Positions 50,701-59,344 of a DNA stretch of 64,000 nt are shown here, one piece after another. The notes below the pieces were generated by a model, which saw only the letters and a list, made by a program, of their open reading frames with translations, was not told where the DNA came from and did not search any database. The DNA is taken from positions 124,001-188,000 of the IMG/VR virus record IMGVR_UViG_3300027336_000001. One strand, 5' to 3'. Within the stretch, counting starts at the first letter, position 1. Every line of letters starts with the position of its first letter. This DNA comes from a virus. The translations under genes and the position numbers were made by a program.

Positions 50701-53700
50701 ACTATTCAAAATGAAACGACCACTAAAATCACTTCATCTAAATACAGCTTTAATCCTAATGCCTACACAATAGAACAGACAGTTAGTCCACAAGTTTATG
50801 TAGGTGCTGAAATTGTAGGTATCTTTGATAACACTAAAATTCCTACTTTCGACTACACAACAAATATCTTAACCTTACCTAGTGAAAACACAGAAGACTA
50901 CACAGTCAAAATTTCTTATTCTGTTAAACAAGCAATAGGTGGTGAATACACAATTAAAGTTGTTAATCCTATTTGGTTGCCTTTAATGCAAATCACTAAA
51001 GGCAGTACAGGATTTGATATTTATGGCGACTACACAAATATCATTAAAGCAAACTCTGTAATCAAATCCACTACTGAATTTTTTGTTGTAGATACTGCTA
51101 CCTATGCGAATGGTAAAACTAATGTCACTTTTGATACACCAGCTAAATTTGATAGTGGTGCTAGATCACCTAGTGATGATCCTAAAATCTTTGTCTTATC
51201 TAATGAAAATATCTTTATTGCTTTAAGTTCTCTCACAGGCAATAATAACCATGTGATTAATGCCAAACCTTTATCCAGCAATCTTACCATTAGTGAAGAT
51301 ATTACTGCATATATTCAAGTAAACACTTTGATGTTTTTAGATACAGATTGCTACCAAGTAAAATCCATTCGCTTATCTGATGATCTAACAAAAACGATTA
51401 TCACTTTCACAAGTGTTTTAAGCATTAATGTTAGCAGTGAACCTGTGATCACAGTTAGTGCAAGACCTGTATATAACCAAAACGATACTAAAATCTATGC
51501 GAAATCTTTCTTATCTGATCAAGACTACAAACTTATTAAATATGATATGGAATATGGCATAGGCAGTGAATTGGTAGTGAACTATGACTATTCTATTAAT
51601 GATGCCACAGGTGAAATCCAATTAAATCTTAATCACTCTGTCCAACCTAATGTTGCTTACTATTTCTTTCACACTAGACCTCAAAGTTTAAGTCCTTTTC
51701 TTTCTAATGGCAGATTGATTTATCCTACATATAAAGCAAACTTCAATCAATATATCGAATCACCATATACAGGTAAAAAACTTTTTGCCAAATGTGTGGT
51801 CAATGCACAAGACCAATTCTATTTAAGAGTAGTAGAACAATCTGAATATGAAACTGAAATCAATTTTAACAGTCCACAAACTAATGGTAGATCAAAGTCC
51901 TTTGGCGATACACCAAAAGGTGTAGGTTTAGGTATTTATGATGATCTAGCTAAAGATGTGATTGCTCGTAAAAATTTATCTGATTATAATCAAGTAATCA
52001 CTAATCTTGAAACTCTTGACCTTGATCGCTCTGTTGGTGATCAAGATGGTGCTTTTAAATTTGAAATCATTCAAGCAACTTCTGATTATTTTGGCACAGG
52101 TTTAGAAGATCCTCTCACTAGACAATTAAATCCTAGATATGTTGCTTTGGAAATCCTTAATACAGAAAATCCTAGCACCTATCTTTTACCTACTGATCCT
52201 ATTAAAATAGGTGCATCTTTTTCTTCTTTGACAGGTGGTTTAACAGGTGGATCTACACCTAGTGCATCTCAAATCGATACGATTATCAATAAACAAAAAT
52301 CTATGATCTATAATGATATTGATGATATTGTTTTAACAGACACTAAATCTGTTTCTACTTATTATTTCTTAGGTATCAATTCCACTCTGTATTTCATTTG
52401 GAAAGCCATGTGCAAAGATAGTGTCTTTTCAAGACTTTATCCTGAAAAAATGCAATCTGCTTATTTCTTAGGTGATGGTGATTTTAACTTTCTTGATACC
52501 TATGGCAAGCGAATAGGTTCTATTTCTAATCCTCTTCTTAATCCTATCACTAATATCTCTTCTGTCACTCTTAGAAAAAGAGCAGGTGCTTATTTTGTTT
52601 ATGACTACTCTAAAACAGGCTATGCAAGTATCTCTACCAATCCTACTTTTATCTTATCTTCCGTGCCTTTAAGTGAATTTCCTATTGATCCAGATACAGG
52701 TCTGCCAAATACCAATGAACTTATTCCTAATGGTTCTACATATTCTGTCCAATCAGGTAATCCTGATCTTGTTATTCCACCTTTATCTATAGGCAACCTG
52801 CTTGCTCTTAGCAATGACAATAACACTTTCACTTCTATTAAAGATAGAAATAATCCTGTGGTTGTTGATTTTACTTTTGACTATCGTAATGCGACTGTCA
52901 GCGATATTAAACAAGGTTGCTATGTTGTCTTAAATACTACTAATCCTATTATTGATAATATTCCTTTATCTGCTACCTTTGGTCAAACCATCATCCAAAA
53001 TTTATCTGGTGGTGATATCGATAACCAAACACCTACTCTCTTTGAATATCGTATCGGATTTGATGTTAAAGTAAATTATAAAACAGGTAGCATCATTGAT
53101 AATAGCTATCCTTCTCTAAATGATCCAAACTTGCCTATTAAAGAATTTGTTAATCAAAATCCACCTAGTCCTAATGAATGTCTTGAAGGTGATGTTTTCT
53201 TTAACTACACAGATACTAAACCTTTTGAAGATTTGCCTGCTCTTAATGGTCTTAATAAAAATGATTCAGGTCTTATGACTATCCCTTACAATAATCTCAA
53301 TGGCAAAGAAAGAGAACTCCTTAATAGACTTACTAGAGATATTAAAGACATCCTCTATAAAACCTACTCGTCAAATCCTGTCTACCCAGATGAAATTCGC
53401 TTTGATTTAAATATCGACACGACTACAGGTACTCTTATTGATAATATTAATCCAACAGATAAAAACGACCTTACCATCATTAAAGAACAAGGCTACTTCC
53501 AATCTTCTAGCGAATCAGAACTCATTATTCCTAGAATGAATATCTACTCTAATAACAATAATGTAGAATACAAAATCTCTAACTTCATCACAGGCAATGA
53601 ATTTATTGTCTACTCGCCTGTCCAGATTTCTGCTTTCCCATTTATAGTTTATCAATACAGATTAAAATTTGTACCATCTGCATCTAATTACGATTTCACT

Positions 53701-56310
53701 TCTCTTTTTAATACTCAACAAACTCCTATCATCTTTAAATTTATCCAATCTCAATCATTCACAGACACTTGCATCCAATTCACATATAATGCTGGTACAT
53801 CGCAATGGTCTGTCATCACATCCATCTCATCCCCCACAAGCTATAATATCTCTAATCTCGACCTATCCACTATTAATGAAATTAAATTTCAAACTGTTGG
53901 CATCTTATCTTCTATTTATGGTCTTACTCCTGATATTCCTCTTAATACCATGATCCCTTTCACCTGCTCTCTTAATAACCATTCCAATAATGCCTTCCAT
54001 AATGATAATAACCTTTCTATTAATGAAGATCGTTGCTCTATCTCACACCAATATCTAAACTTCTCTTATTTTGCACCTCATAATTCAACCATTGACTCTG
54101 TTAATGTTCAAACTGAACTCATTATCGGTATCACTGATATTTCTTATTATGACTTAAATACTTCTTCTACATCTATCCAATCTATTGCATCTAATTCTTC
54201 TTTTTCTGCTAATGCTACTCAACCATACACTTTCTATTCCCAACCTTCCACACACACTCTTAAAATCCCTTCTTTCTTTGGCAAAGGCAACACCACTCTA
54301 CCATACAGTAATATTAAAGGTAATCTCTTTACCTCTGCTAAAGTAGACACTTCATCCAACCTACCTACTAATTACACAGCCTATTTTCATCACTCATCTA
54401 ATCCTGCTTATTATCTCACTCTCTTTAATATCTCATCCACCATCACTAATGTCCTGCCTAATGATCTTGTTTTCTTTAAAGGTATTTCTCTTATAGGTAT
54501 CGTTCAAGAAACTGCATTAACACCTACTATTTCCATCAATCTCAATCCATCCTTTCCTAAATTCTCTTCTGCTAATAATACTCAAATCCAAATGACAGAT
54601 GATTTCGATACTTCTACTTTCACTAACACAACTATCTTTATCCAAATCGATTCAGATCAAACTATCTATAAATGCACAGGCACTAGCTACAATCCAACCA
54701 CTAAAATTATCTCTATTGGTACTATTGTTCAATATGACTATGCTACAAACACCACTACTCCTATCTTAACACCCATCAACCTAACATCAGGATATGTCAC
54801 AGGTCAAACCATCGTAGACTTTGATAACTTTTCTTCTACCTTCCCTTTTAATGCCAATGCCACTGTTAACAACCATACCAAATTCTTTAATACAAACACT
54901 ACATCTAATAACAAAATCACTTTCTCATCTCCTACTCTCTTCTTAAGAGCATATATAACCACTGCTACACTTACATACTCAATAACAACACCTGCCATTA
55001 AACTAAACTCTACTGCACCTAGCTTGCTTAATGCTAATCTTGCTAATCCAAACACCACCTACAGCACTTATTTAAATGACATCAATACATACCTTTTCCC
55101 AAATCCTTTACCTAATAACAATCCTTTACCTAATGACCTTACTCTACCTGTCACTTTCTCTATTAGACGAACTAGACGATTTGATAAAAAATTCTCTTCC
55201 TTTCAAGCTGACTACATTAAAAACTTCTACCTAAGAATCCAAACCAAAGCTACATCCATCACTACTCTCAATCCATACTTAAAAACCTTTAATTATCCTA
55301 CTAATATCACTGCTCTTTCTATTGGTGATATTCTTTACCAATCCTCTACTCCTTTCGCTCGTATCACTAATATTAATTATCCATCTAATTTTACCTGTCT
55401 TATTTTCGACCAATCTGTAGTTCCTACTAGCAACACTCTTTACTATGCCTATAAACAATCCTCTCGACCTATAGAACAATCTCTTATCCAGCTTATCAAT
55501 AATGATCTCATCACTCAAAATCTTATCCTATCTTCTAACACTACTGTATCTATAACAAATACTAACCAATTCCCTTTCCCTTTATCCGAAGATATTTCTA
55601 TTCTAAAGACAGGTCAATACCTTTTCATTTATCCTAATCCACAAGCAGAAGCTAGATCTAATTCTTATCATCCTACTCTTGATGATAATCGTGGTCTTTA
55701 TCACATTGTTGAAATAGATACGAACACTAGAATTTTAACTCTTGATCCTGTAATAGGTACTGATTATCTTTCTTATGATAATCCTTACCCTACTGATTAT
55801 CCTTTTAGTCTTATTCCTACTGTTGATATTCCTATTGCTCAATGGTCTATTGTAGAACTAAGTTCTCAATCTAATGATCTTCCTTTGCCTTGCATTGCAT
55901 ACCTGCTTTATGAAAGATTATTATCTTATGTCTATAATCTTTCTTCTTTATATGCCTCTCAACCTTATTTATCTACATGGCAAGATTTCTTCTATGCTGG
56001 TTATGCCACTTCATCTGATCTTGATATTTTAGGTTTAGATGATACTACTACTATTACTAATCCTCAATTCATAGACATTATAGGCAATGTAGATATATAT
56101 CCTTATACACCTACTAATCAAAGACTCAGCATCCTTGATCGAAGATATTATATTGAAGATCCTTTCTTAATTTTAGATGGCTATCTCAATTCTCTACCTA
56201 GTGCTTTAAAGTCTTTCCTTGAAGATACTATTGATAGTTTTGATTTACGATCTAGTAGATACTATTGGTTAAATATCCGTGCAAATAAAGTTAATGGCAC
56301 TTTAAAGTAG
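47731..56310 (+). CDS. Giant virion structural protein, 2859 aa
   Basis: The largest gene in the window. It starts 7 nt after 47723, with AGGATAATCAAAAT upstream. The product is beta-rich, Asn/Thr/Ser/Tyr-rich, without long coiled coils, so it is not a typical tape-measure protein. It is not clearly similar to the other large tail proteins here. The second part (from about nt 53400) uses noticeably more C-ending codons (ATC, CTC, ACC, TCC) than the first, as if it had a different origin. The C-terminus (LPSALKSFLEDTIDSFDLRS) is helical. It is probably a baseplate, fibre or tail-surface protein. I cannot place it in a family. Confidence 0.7.
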   Translation: MSSKIILDTKNANTNQSTTSLATRFIGNRDAYRQGTLCFDQGQVEYLLISTNNSKIAWSLNPVRNYSITATGNMDGNYYEYKIQTYDAIKSPVATSTKFLKPNLFYSLVNNLTDANFYLEEPLFHWTRNDTSKQRFEWDGQNWKLLKGGSPVSLGILTPDTSEYTLPKGIIDEDNVFVSLIYVGQDLIQTETKKFSVKPDPFTFDGTFDAVIFVDQNKVQFKDSFIQANAGKEIWFFNESLDMSDGIVHPVYDAYYLSPKPQGFETPLLRLGNREYLSVQYYDDENLFPLSLEKGIAYISKQTSKVSLLNPNNYTLYYDGLVLSSKPISFVEPVLIENGKVNPKTNFTAGFDVIADGTGILPTGDDPTSSRPDGSGLKIAVLNKYNYVANNVGDMIDVNIYPTYEDVPNELKWSKAYLTLVKNAIDFTINIEFKSTFLSFQQGRYLYFVQSAIPLKSYTKYNEGSDFRIYSAKQDKYTITGGVLRLVINGITRNLNFSGLAGSKQAWEIQDHFDNLLGSSNNPIKSENRYLVLKASSSIQILNTSDLEILQALGFVAHQILTDWYLTTGLYLDLQKRNNDNADYDFTSNILYNDIQVSKEIIQSTYAFLDFIPREDYDGYDANTFFKVGKNTLTADVEIQHLFNESKFAWIRNITRTRRIDTPTTILDLEPGVVDQSTSITLTKDKYTANLIENETFDTNISGFARYFTRYSKQIEQGYNAIINDNLYVLDNTYDINPNDWIQTNSNFFKVNEVDGVTLTLSSMPSDTTWKAYKGYSEPDPTLLTSECFISLNNVRSFLKVKKVHATTTNTLKQIITAKCSTLDNLIARYNDNTEQPITVLKDIALGLSTDQCFVDITDPRVLALEFKIRVGSDATLYTPVFDTPSSDVSIDSITGEITLSNILSSITGDVVFIPLAYQNIEVLISSETTSEFYGLNKPAYIIEEISTDDYVVETTGGNISFLSPLDAGVGIEVEYYTDENTQIVEPILFTIQNETTTKITSSKYSFNPNAYTIEQTVSPQVYVGAEIVGIFDNTKIPTFDYTTNILTLPSENTEDYTVKISYSVKQAIGGEYTIKVVNPIWLPLMQITKGSTGFDIYGDYTNIIKANSVIKSTTEFFVVDTATYANGKTNVTFDTPAKFDSGARSPSDDPKIFVLSNENIFIALSSLTGNNNHVINAKPLSSNLTISEDITAYIQVNTLMFLDTDCYQVKSIRLSDDLTKTIITFTSVLSINVSSEPVITVSARPVYNQNDTKIYAKSFLSDQDYKLIKYDMEYGIGSELVVNYDYSINDATGEIQLNLNHSVQPNVAYYFFHTRPQSLSPFLSNGRLIYPTYKANFNQYIESPYTGKKLFAKCVVNAQDQFYLRVVEQSEYETEINFNSPQTNGRSKSFGDTPKGVGLGIYDDLAKDVIARKNLSDYNQVITNLETLDLDRSVGDQDGAFKFEIIQATSDYFGTGLEDPLTRQLNPRYVALEILNTENPSTYLLPTDPIKIGASFSSLTGGLTGGSTPSASQIDTIINKQKSMIYNDIDDIVLTDTKSVSTYYFLGINSTLYFIWKAMCKDSVFSRLYPEKMQSAYFLGDGDFNFLDTYGKRIGSISNPLLNPITNISSVTLRKRAGAYFVYDYSKTGYASISTNPTFILSSVPLSEFPIDPDTGLPNTNELIPNGSTYSVQSGNPDLVIPPLSIGNLLALSNDNNTFTSIKDRNNPVVVDFTFDYRNATVSDIKQGCYVVLNTTNPIIDNIPLSATFGQTIIQNLSGGDIDNQTPTLFEYRIGFDVKVNYKTGSIIDNSYPSLNDPNLPIKEFVNQNPPSPNECLEGDVFFNYTDTKPFEDLPALNGLNKNDSGLMTIPYNNLNGKERELLNRLTRDIKDILYKTYSSNPVYPDEIRFDLNIDTTTGTLIDNINPTDKNDLTIIKEQGYFQSSSESELIIPRMNIYSNNNNVEYKISNFITGNEFIVYSPVQISAFPFIVYQYRLKFVPSASNYDFTSLFNTQQTPIIFKFIQSQSFTDTCIQFTYNAGTSQWSVITSISSPTSYNISNLDLSTINEIKFQTVGILSSIYGLTPDIPLNTMIPFTCSLNNHSNNAFHNDNNLSINEDRCSISHQYLNFSYFAPHNSTIDSVNVQTELIIGITDISYYDLNTSSTSIQSIASNSSFSANATQPYTFYSQPSTHTLKIPSFFGKGNTTLPYSNIKGNLFTSAKVDTSSNLPTNYTAYFHHSSNPAYYLTLFNISSTITNVLPNDLVFFKGISLIGIVQETALTPTISINLNPSFPKFSSANNTQIQMTDDFDTSTFTNTTIFIQIDSDQTIYKCTGTSYNPTTKIISIGTIVQYDYATNTTTPILTPINLTSGYVTGQTIVDFDNFSSTFPFNANATVNNHTKFFNTNTTSNNKITFSSPTLFLRAYITTATLTYSITTPAIKLNSTAPSLLNANLANPNTTYSTYLNDINTYLFPNPLPNNNPLPNDLTLPVTFSIRRTRRFDKKFSSFQADYIKNFYLRIQTKATSITTLNPYLKTFNYPTNITALSIGDILYQSSTPFARITNINYPSNFTCLIFDQSVVPTSNTLYYAYKQSSRPIEQSLIQLINNDLITQNLILSSNTTVSITNTNQFPFPLSEDISILKTGQYLFIYPNPQAEARSNSYHPTLDDNRGLYHIVEIDTNTRILTLDPVIGTDYLSYDNPYPTDYPFSLIPTVDIPIAQWSIVELSSQSNDLPLPCIAYLLYERLLSYVYNLSSLYASQPYLSTWQDFFYAGYATSSDLDILGLDDTTTITNPQFIDIIGNVDIYPYTPTNQRLSILDRRYYIEDPFLILDGYLNSLPSALKSFLEDTIDSFDLRSSRYYWLNIRANKVNGTLK

Positions 56311-56349
56311 TTTCCATATTCTTTTATTTCTCAGCTAAAACTCTTTTTA

Positions 56350-56412
56350 AGTTCCTTTAAGGACGATAAAAGACACACACAAAACACTTTCAAGTGTGTG
56401 TGTAGGTGTCCT
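56350..56412. ncRNA. Candidate structured RNA or bidirectional terminator
   Basis: In 298 bp between convergent genes (56310 and 56609), AGGAC (56360-56364) pairs with GTCCT (56408-56412). Inside, ACACACAC (56373-56380) pairs with GTGTGTGT (56396-56403), 8 bp. A competing hairpin uses ACACTT (56384-56389) and AAGTGT (56392-56397). The AGGA can alternatively pair with the upstream TCCT (56353-56356). Mutually exclusive stems suggest a switch or attenuator. No other feature is visible in the rest of the interval. Confidence 0.4.
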
Positions 56413-56608
56413 GTATGCAGAAAAGACTAAACCCGCATTGAAAAATAAAAATAAAAAATCCAAACGGAAAATAGTTTTGGGAAAATAAAGTATATAAATA
56501 GGTTATTCGATTTTTCAAAAATATATCTATATGGGAAAAATTTTATCTAAGTAGTTGAAAAGATTGAAATGGGATTTTTTAAGATAACTAAAGTAAATAA
56601 AAAGGCAA

Positions 56609-57061
56609 TCAGATTTTATAGAGTCTGACAAAAGGTAAATAGAGCTGGATATTAGGAAGGATGTGCATAAAAAGAGAATTGGTAGTAGACATTTTATGTA
56701 GGAGACCATCATCTGAGTGTTCTTCAGATGAGATAAGACCAAGCACATGAAGGTTTTGATCATGATCAGAGAACAGAGAAAGAGAGTGAGTAGGTTGTAG
56801 AGAGTTAAGAGTAGAAATGTAGAACTGATATTTGAGAGTGATGGCATGAGATAAAGCATGAACAGCTTTATGTGCATCATCAAAAGAAAAGTTTTCATTT
56901 CTAAAGAAAGGATAAAGGAGTGCTTTAGCAGGAGTATCTAAAAATTCAGAAAGAAGAGAAAGATCTTGTTGATAAAGCTGGTTGAGAGTTTGGATAGAGA
57001 TAGGCAAGATTTCAATAATGCCATAAGAATTAAGAAAAGGTTTGTGTAGAGTTCTAAACAT
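56609..57061 (-). CDS. Small protein, 150 aa, paralogue of 58586
   Basis: Last gene of a minus-strand run (57955 to 56609). It overlaps the previous gene by TAATG at 57061. It aligns with the 151-residue product at 58586-59041 over most of the length. Shared are EFLDxPxKxLLxPFxxxxxFSF, the pattern DxDQNLxVLGxxSxE, LHKMSxxNSLF and the identical final LYKI. The copies are on opposite strands, about 1.5 kb apart. The predicted structure is mixed alpha/beta. No known domain. Confidence 0.65.
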   Translation of the reverse strand: MFRTLHKPFLNSYGIIEILPISIQTLNQLYQQDLSLLSEFLDTPAKALLYPFFRNENFSFDDAHKAVHALSHAITLKYQFYISTLNSLQPTHSLSLFSDHDQNLHVLGLISSEEHSDDGLLHKMSTTNSLFMHILPNIQLYLPFVRLYKI

Positions 57062-57303
57062 TAGTCTTTATAAGGAATGTTGTTAAAGAGTTTGGTATTG
57101 ACAACAAGGATATTGCCTTTAAGGTTAGGAAAGAAAGGATTAGAAGGTAGTTCTAATCCCAAACCTTCTTCATTAACAAGGATGAGATCATTCTTCATAG
57201 GAATGATTTCAACAAGACCATCAACAATAGATTGTGCATGAGAAAAAGAAGTGAGTTCGATTTCTGATTTAGTACCATTGGTAGAGAAAAGAGTAGCTTT
57301 CAT
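57061..57303 (-). CDS. DUF3846-like small protein, 80 aa
   Basis: It starts at 57303 with AAAGGATATGCTCT upstream. The pattern is that of DUF3846: a short strand, then QSIVDGLVEIIPM, then LILVNEEGLGLELPSNPFFP, ending in a GNILVVN strand. In known members this is a small phage or plasmid protein of unknown function. It occupies the place of the 46-residue gene in the duplicated pair at 16 kb. The TAATG overlap with 57061 suggests coupling. Confidence 0.6.
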   Translation of the reverse strand: MKATLFSTNGTKSEIELTSFSHAQSIVDGLVEIIPMKNDLILVNEEGLGLELPSNPFFPNLKGNILVVNTKLFNNIPYKD

Positions 57304-57335
57304 AGAGCATATCCTTTTTTTTGAGAAAGAGTGTT

Positions 57336-57364
57336 ATTGTAATAAGGATGGTGTTTCATTGCAA
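57336..57364 (-). promoter_or_regulatory. Variant class A promoter
   Basis: AACTTGCAAT with TTGCAA (57359-57364), 17 bp, then TACAAT (57336-57341), a sigma-70-like -10, instead of the AAGTGTTTA of the others. It lies upstream of 57303, mostly in the gap but starting inside the end of 57366. Confidence 0.5.
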
Positions 57365-57365
57365 G

Positions 57366-57644
57366 TTACCATTCTTTTTTGTTCAATAAGAATTTAAGTT
57401 TAGGAATGATAGATGCAGGTTTAGTTTCATCGATATAGAAAGACCTAGACTTTGTAAACTCACCTGTGCATTTAAGGACTTGAACTAAGATATAGGTTTT
57501 ACCTTGTTGGATTTGTTTTAAACCATGTATGTGGATTTTAGTAATGCCATCCAAATGGATATCAATACTGCCATTTTGCCAAATATCAGTATTGAGATTT
57601 GCATATACAGAAGAAAGAGTAGAGATGATAGCTTGATTTAACAT
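57366..57644 (-). CDS. Small protein, 92 aa, duplicate of 16406
   Basis: AAAGGACTTCATT precedes the start. It is near-identical in key segments to the 96-residue protein at 16406 (QNGSIDIHLD, HIHGLKQIQQGKTYILVQ, FTKSRSFYID, PKLKFLLNKKEW). It lacks the first four residues of that copy. The conserved body with divergent linkers argues for selection on both copies. Its partner upstream, 57659, is also duplicated. Function unknown. Confidence 0.72.
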   Translation of the reverse strand: MLNQAIISTLSSVYANLNTDIWQNGSIDIHLDGITKIHIHGLKQIQQGKTYILVQVLKCTGEFTKSRSFYIDETKPASIIPKLKFLLNKKEW

Positions 57645-57658
57645 AATGAAGTCCTTTA

Positions 57659-57955
57659 TTATTTAATGGATTTTGGTAAGAAGGTTTTGACTACCTTTTG
57701 GCAGTCTTGTGAAGAACAGGATTCAAATCTATCTTCGATTTGAACACCATTTTTGTCTTGTATAGACAAAAGGAAAGAACAGATTGCTTTATTGACAGGT
57801 GTTCTATAAACAAGAGTAAATCTTGTTTGTTTTTTGAGGTCTTTACCTGTGTACTGACAGGTAAAGATATAACCATCGAAACTACACACGGATGTGATTT
57901 CGAGGTTGCTGTATTTAGAAATTAAGGTTTCTAGTAGGTCTTGAAAGTGGATCAT
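57659..57955 (-). CDS. Small protein, 98 aa, duplicate of 16101
   Basis: AAAGGATAAAAAAA precedes the ATG, the same leader as for 16101. It shares LEITSVCSFDGYIFTC, YRTPVNKAIC and the RFESC region; the rest is diverged at roughly one third of positions. Promoter (57987-58015) and gene order (98 aa then 92 aa) repeat those at 16 kb, so the copied unit included its promoter. Function unknown. Confidence 0.73.
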   Translation of the reverse strand: MIHFQDLLETLISKYSNLEITSVCSFDGYIFTCQYTGKDLKKQTRFTLVYRTPVNKAICSFLLSIQDKNGVQIEDRFESCSSQDCQKVVKTFLPKSIK

Positions 57956-57979
57956 TTTTTTATCCTTTATGGTTTAGTT

Positions 57980-58020
57980 ATATGTAGAAACACTTGCGAT
58001 TAAGAATTATTGCAAGTTCA
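57980..58020 (-). promoter_or_regulatory. Class A promoter
   Basis: On the minus strand: TTGCAA (58010-58015), 17 bp, TGTTTC (57987-57992), with TGAACTTGCAATAA and CAAGTGTTT contexts. Upstream of 57955. Confidence 0.68.
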
Positions 58021-58073
58021 TTTAATCTTTTATTTTTTTCTTATTCTTAAACATCTCAAAAAAAAGGAGTCTT

Positions 58074-58523
58074 ATGATCGAACAGCATGATGAAAAAACT
58101 AAAGGCTGGTGGTTTTCTGTTTTATTCATGGTCTTAATTCTAGGTCTTATTGTTTTCCTCTCTTTCTTTCAAATCGTAGACAGCAATAGAGAATTATTGA
58201 TAGGTGCTTTAGGTATCTTAACAGGTCAAATTCCTAGTATGCTTACGATTGCTTCAGGAAGATCACCTGAAGAGATAAACGAACTTAAAGATAAGCTATC
58301 TCAAGCGAATGCGGATCGTGTTGCTTTAATAAGCAGGTTAAGAGATGCACAGATACATTTACAGATGAAATCAGATCAGCTATTTGAGATACAGAATGCT
58401 TTAATAGAAAAGTTAAGTGTTTTTGCTAATGGTGAGCCTCTGGTTAAAACCAAAGATGATAAAAATGTTGTCCTTGATAAGAATATTGAAAATTGGATGC
58501 CTAAACCTGATCAAGATAAATAA
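58074..58523 (+). CDS. Membrane protein with coiled coil, 149 aa
   Basis: AAAGGAGTCTT is a strong ribosome binding site. A hydrophobic segment at about residues 12-33 (WWFSVLFMVLILGLIVFLSF) and a second, weaker one at about 40-62 are followed by a coiled-coil region (EEINELKDKLSQANADRVAL, residues about 66-112) and a polar tail. One or two membrane passes plus an extended coil resembles inner-membrane spanin-like or holin-associated proteins. No enzymatic motif. Lysis or membrane association is inferred only from topology. Confidence 0.6.
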   Translation: MIEQHDEKTKGWWFSVLFMVLILGLIVFLSFFQIVDSNRELLIGALGILTGQIPSMLTIASGRSPEEINELKDKLSQANADRVALISRLRDAQIHLQMKSDQLFEIQNALIEKLSVFANGEPLVKTKDDKNVVLDKNIENWMPKPDQDK

Positions 58524-58557
58524 GAACTTGCAATTTTTCTTTTTTATAAGTGTTATC
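58523..58557 (+). promoter_or_regulatory. Class A promoter
   Basis: TTGCAA (58528-58533), 17 bp, TGTTAT (58551-58556), starting right at the stop of 58074. Upstream of 58586. Confidence 0.66.
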
Positions 58558-58585
58558 CTTTTGACTCTAACAAAGGATAACACTT

Positions 58586-59041
58586 ATGCTTTACAATATC
58601 CATTTTGCACTCGATAACTCTTCTGCACAGGTTGACATCCAACCTGTCTCTGATCTTCATGTTCTTCTTGATCATGATTTACAAACCATTCAAGAATTTC
58701 TTGATTCACCACATAAACTTCTTCTTAAACCTTTCTTGCAAAGAAAATACTCTTTCTCTTTTCAACAAGCAGAACAAGTTGCACATCTTTTTCTTTCTCT
58801 TATCCATCAGAAATTTGAATACTATCAAGTTATCTTAAATTCTTTCACACCACATCCTTCACTACCTGCACATTTTTTTGATAAAGATCAAAATCTTTAT
58901 GTTCTTGGTATTCTTTCCGATGAAATTATTGTTTCCGATAATCTTATGTTACATAAAATGTCATCCTTAAATTCTCTTTTTAATTCTGCACTTGCATCTA
59001 CAGACTTGTTACTACCTTTTCTTAGACTTTATAAAATTTAA
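58586..59041 (+). CDS. Small protein, 151 aa, paralogue of 56609
   Basis: AAAGGATAACACTT lies before the ATG. It shares the EFLDSPHKLLLKPF and LHKMSSLNSLF blocks and the C-terminal LLPFLRLYKI with the minus-strand gene at 56609. Phe/Leu-rich, predicted mixed alpha/beta. It is followed immediately by the next class A promoter. Function unknown. The pair may be an early protein family with two specialised copies. Confidence 0.65.
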   Translation: MLYNIHFALDNSSAQVDIQPVSDLHVLLDHDLQTIQEFLDSPHKLLLKPFLQRKYSFSFQQAEQVAHLFLSLIHQKFEYYQVILNSFTPHPSLPAHFFDKDQNLYVLGILSDEIIVSDNLMLHKMSSLNSLFNSALASTDLLLPFLRLYKI

Positions 59042-59042
59042 A

Positions 59043-59083
59043 TGAACTTGCAATAAAAATTTATCTTTAGTGTTTATCTATTA
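59043..59083 (+). promoter_or_regulatory. Class A promoter
   Basis: TTGCAA (59048-59053), 17 bp, TGTTTA (59071-59076), then TCTATTA. Upstream of the three-gene unit 59108-59820. Confidence 0.72.
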
Positions 59084-59107
59084 AGTAAATCAGAAAGGAA
59101 AAAAGAA

Positions 59108-59344
59108 ATGATTGAAGAAAAAGACTTAATCCCAATGTTAGGTAGATTGTTTGATGTAGTAGGAAAAAGATATTCCTTTGCAGTGATTCCTAAAAAGGAT
59201 TGCATTGAGTATTTATTTTCACATGACAATAAACAAATCAAAGGCAGAGGTAGAGTAGAGAAGACCATAACTAATATTGAGTTATGTAATCATATACTCA
59301 CAGACATCAAAAGAGAAGAAAAAAGAATAGCAGAAATCTATTAA
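59108..59344 (+). CDS. Small protein, 78 aa
   Basis: AAAGGAAAAAAGAA precedes the ATG. Short alpha/beta protein with KRYSFAVIPKKDCIEYLFSH and a basic KGRGRVEKTIT segment; the C-terminus is an acid/base helix (LTDIKREEKRIAEIY). No known family. First of three compact genes under one class A promoter. Confidence 0.55.
   Translation: MIEEKDLIPMLGRLFDVVGKRYSFAVIPKKDCIEYLFSHDNKQIKGRGRVEKTITNIELCNHILTDIKREEKRIAEIY

Noticed and set aside
54804-55058. Minus-strand open frame within the giant virion gene
   Set aside because: Hydrophobic Val/Leu-rich translation typical of antisense of AT-rich, Thr/Asn-rich coding sequence; no start signal.
56492-56499. TATAAATA, identical to the T4 late promoter core
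   Set aside because: It lies in a gap between two convergent genes with no gene downstream in its direction, and an 8 bp AT-only match is expected by chance in this sequence.
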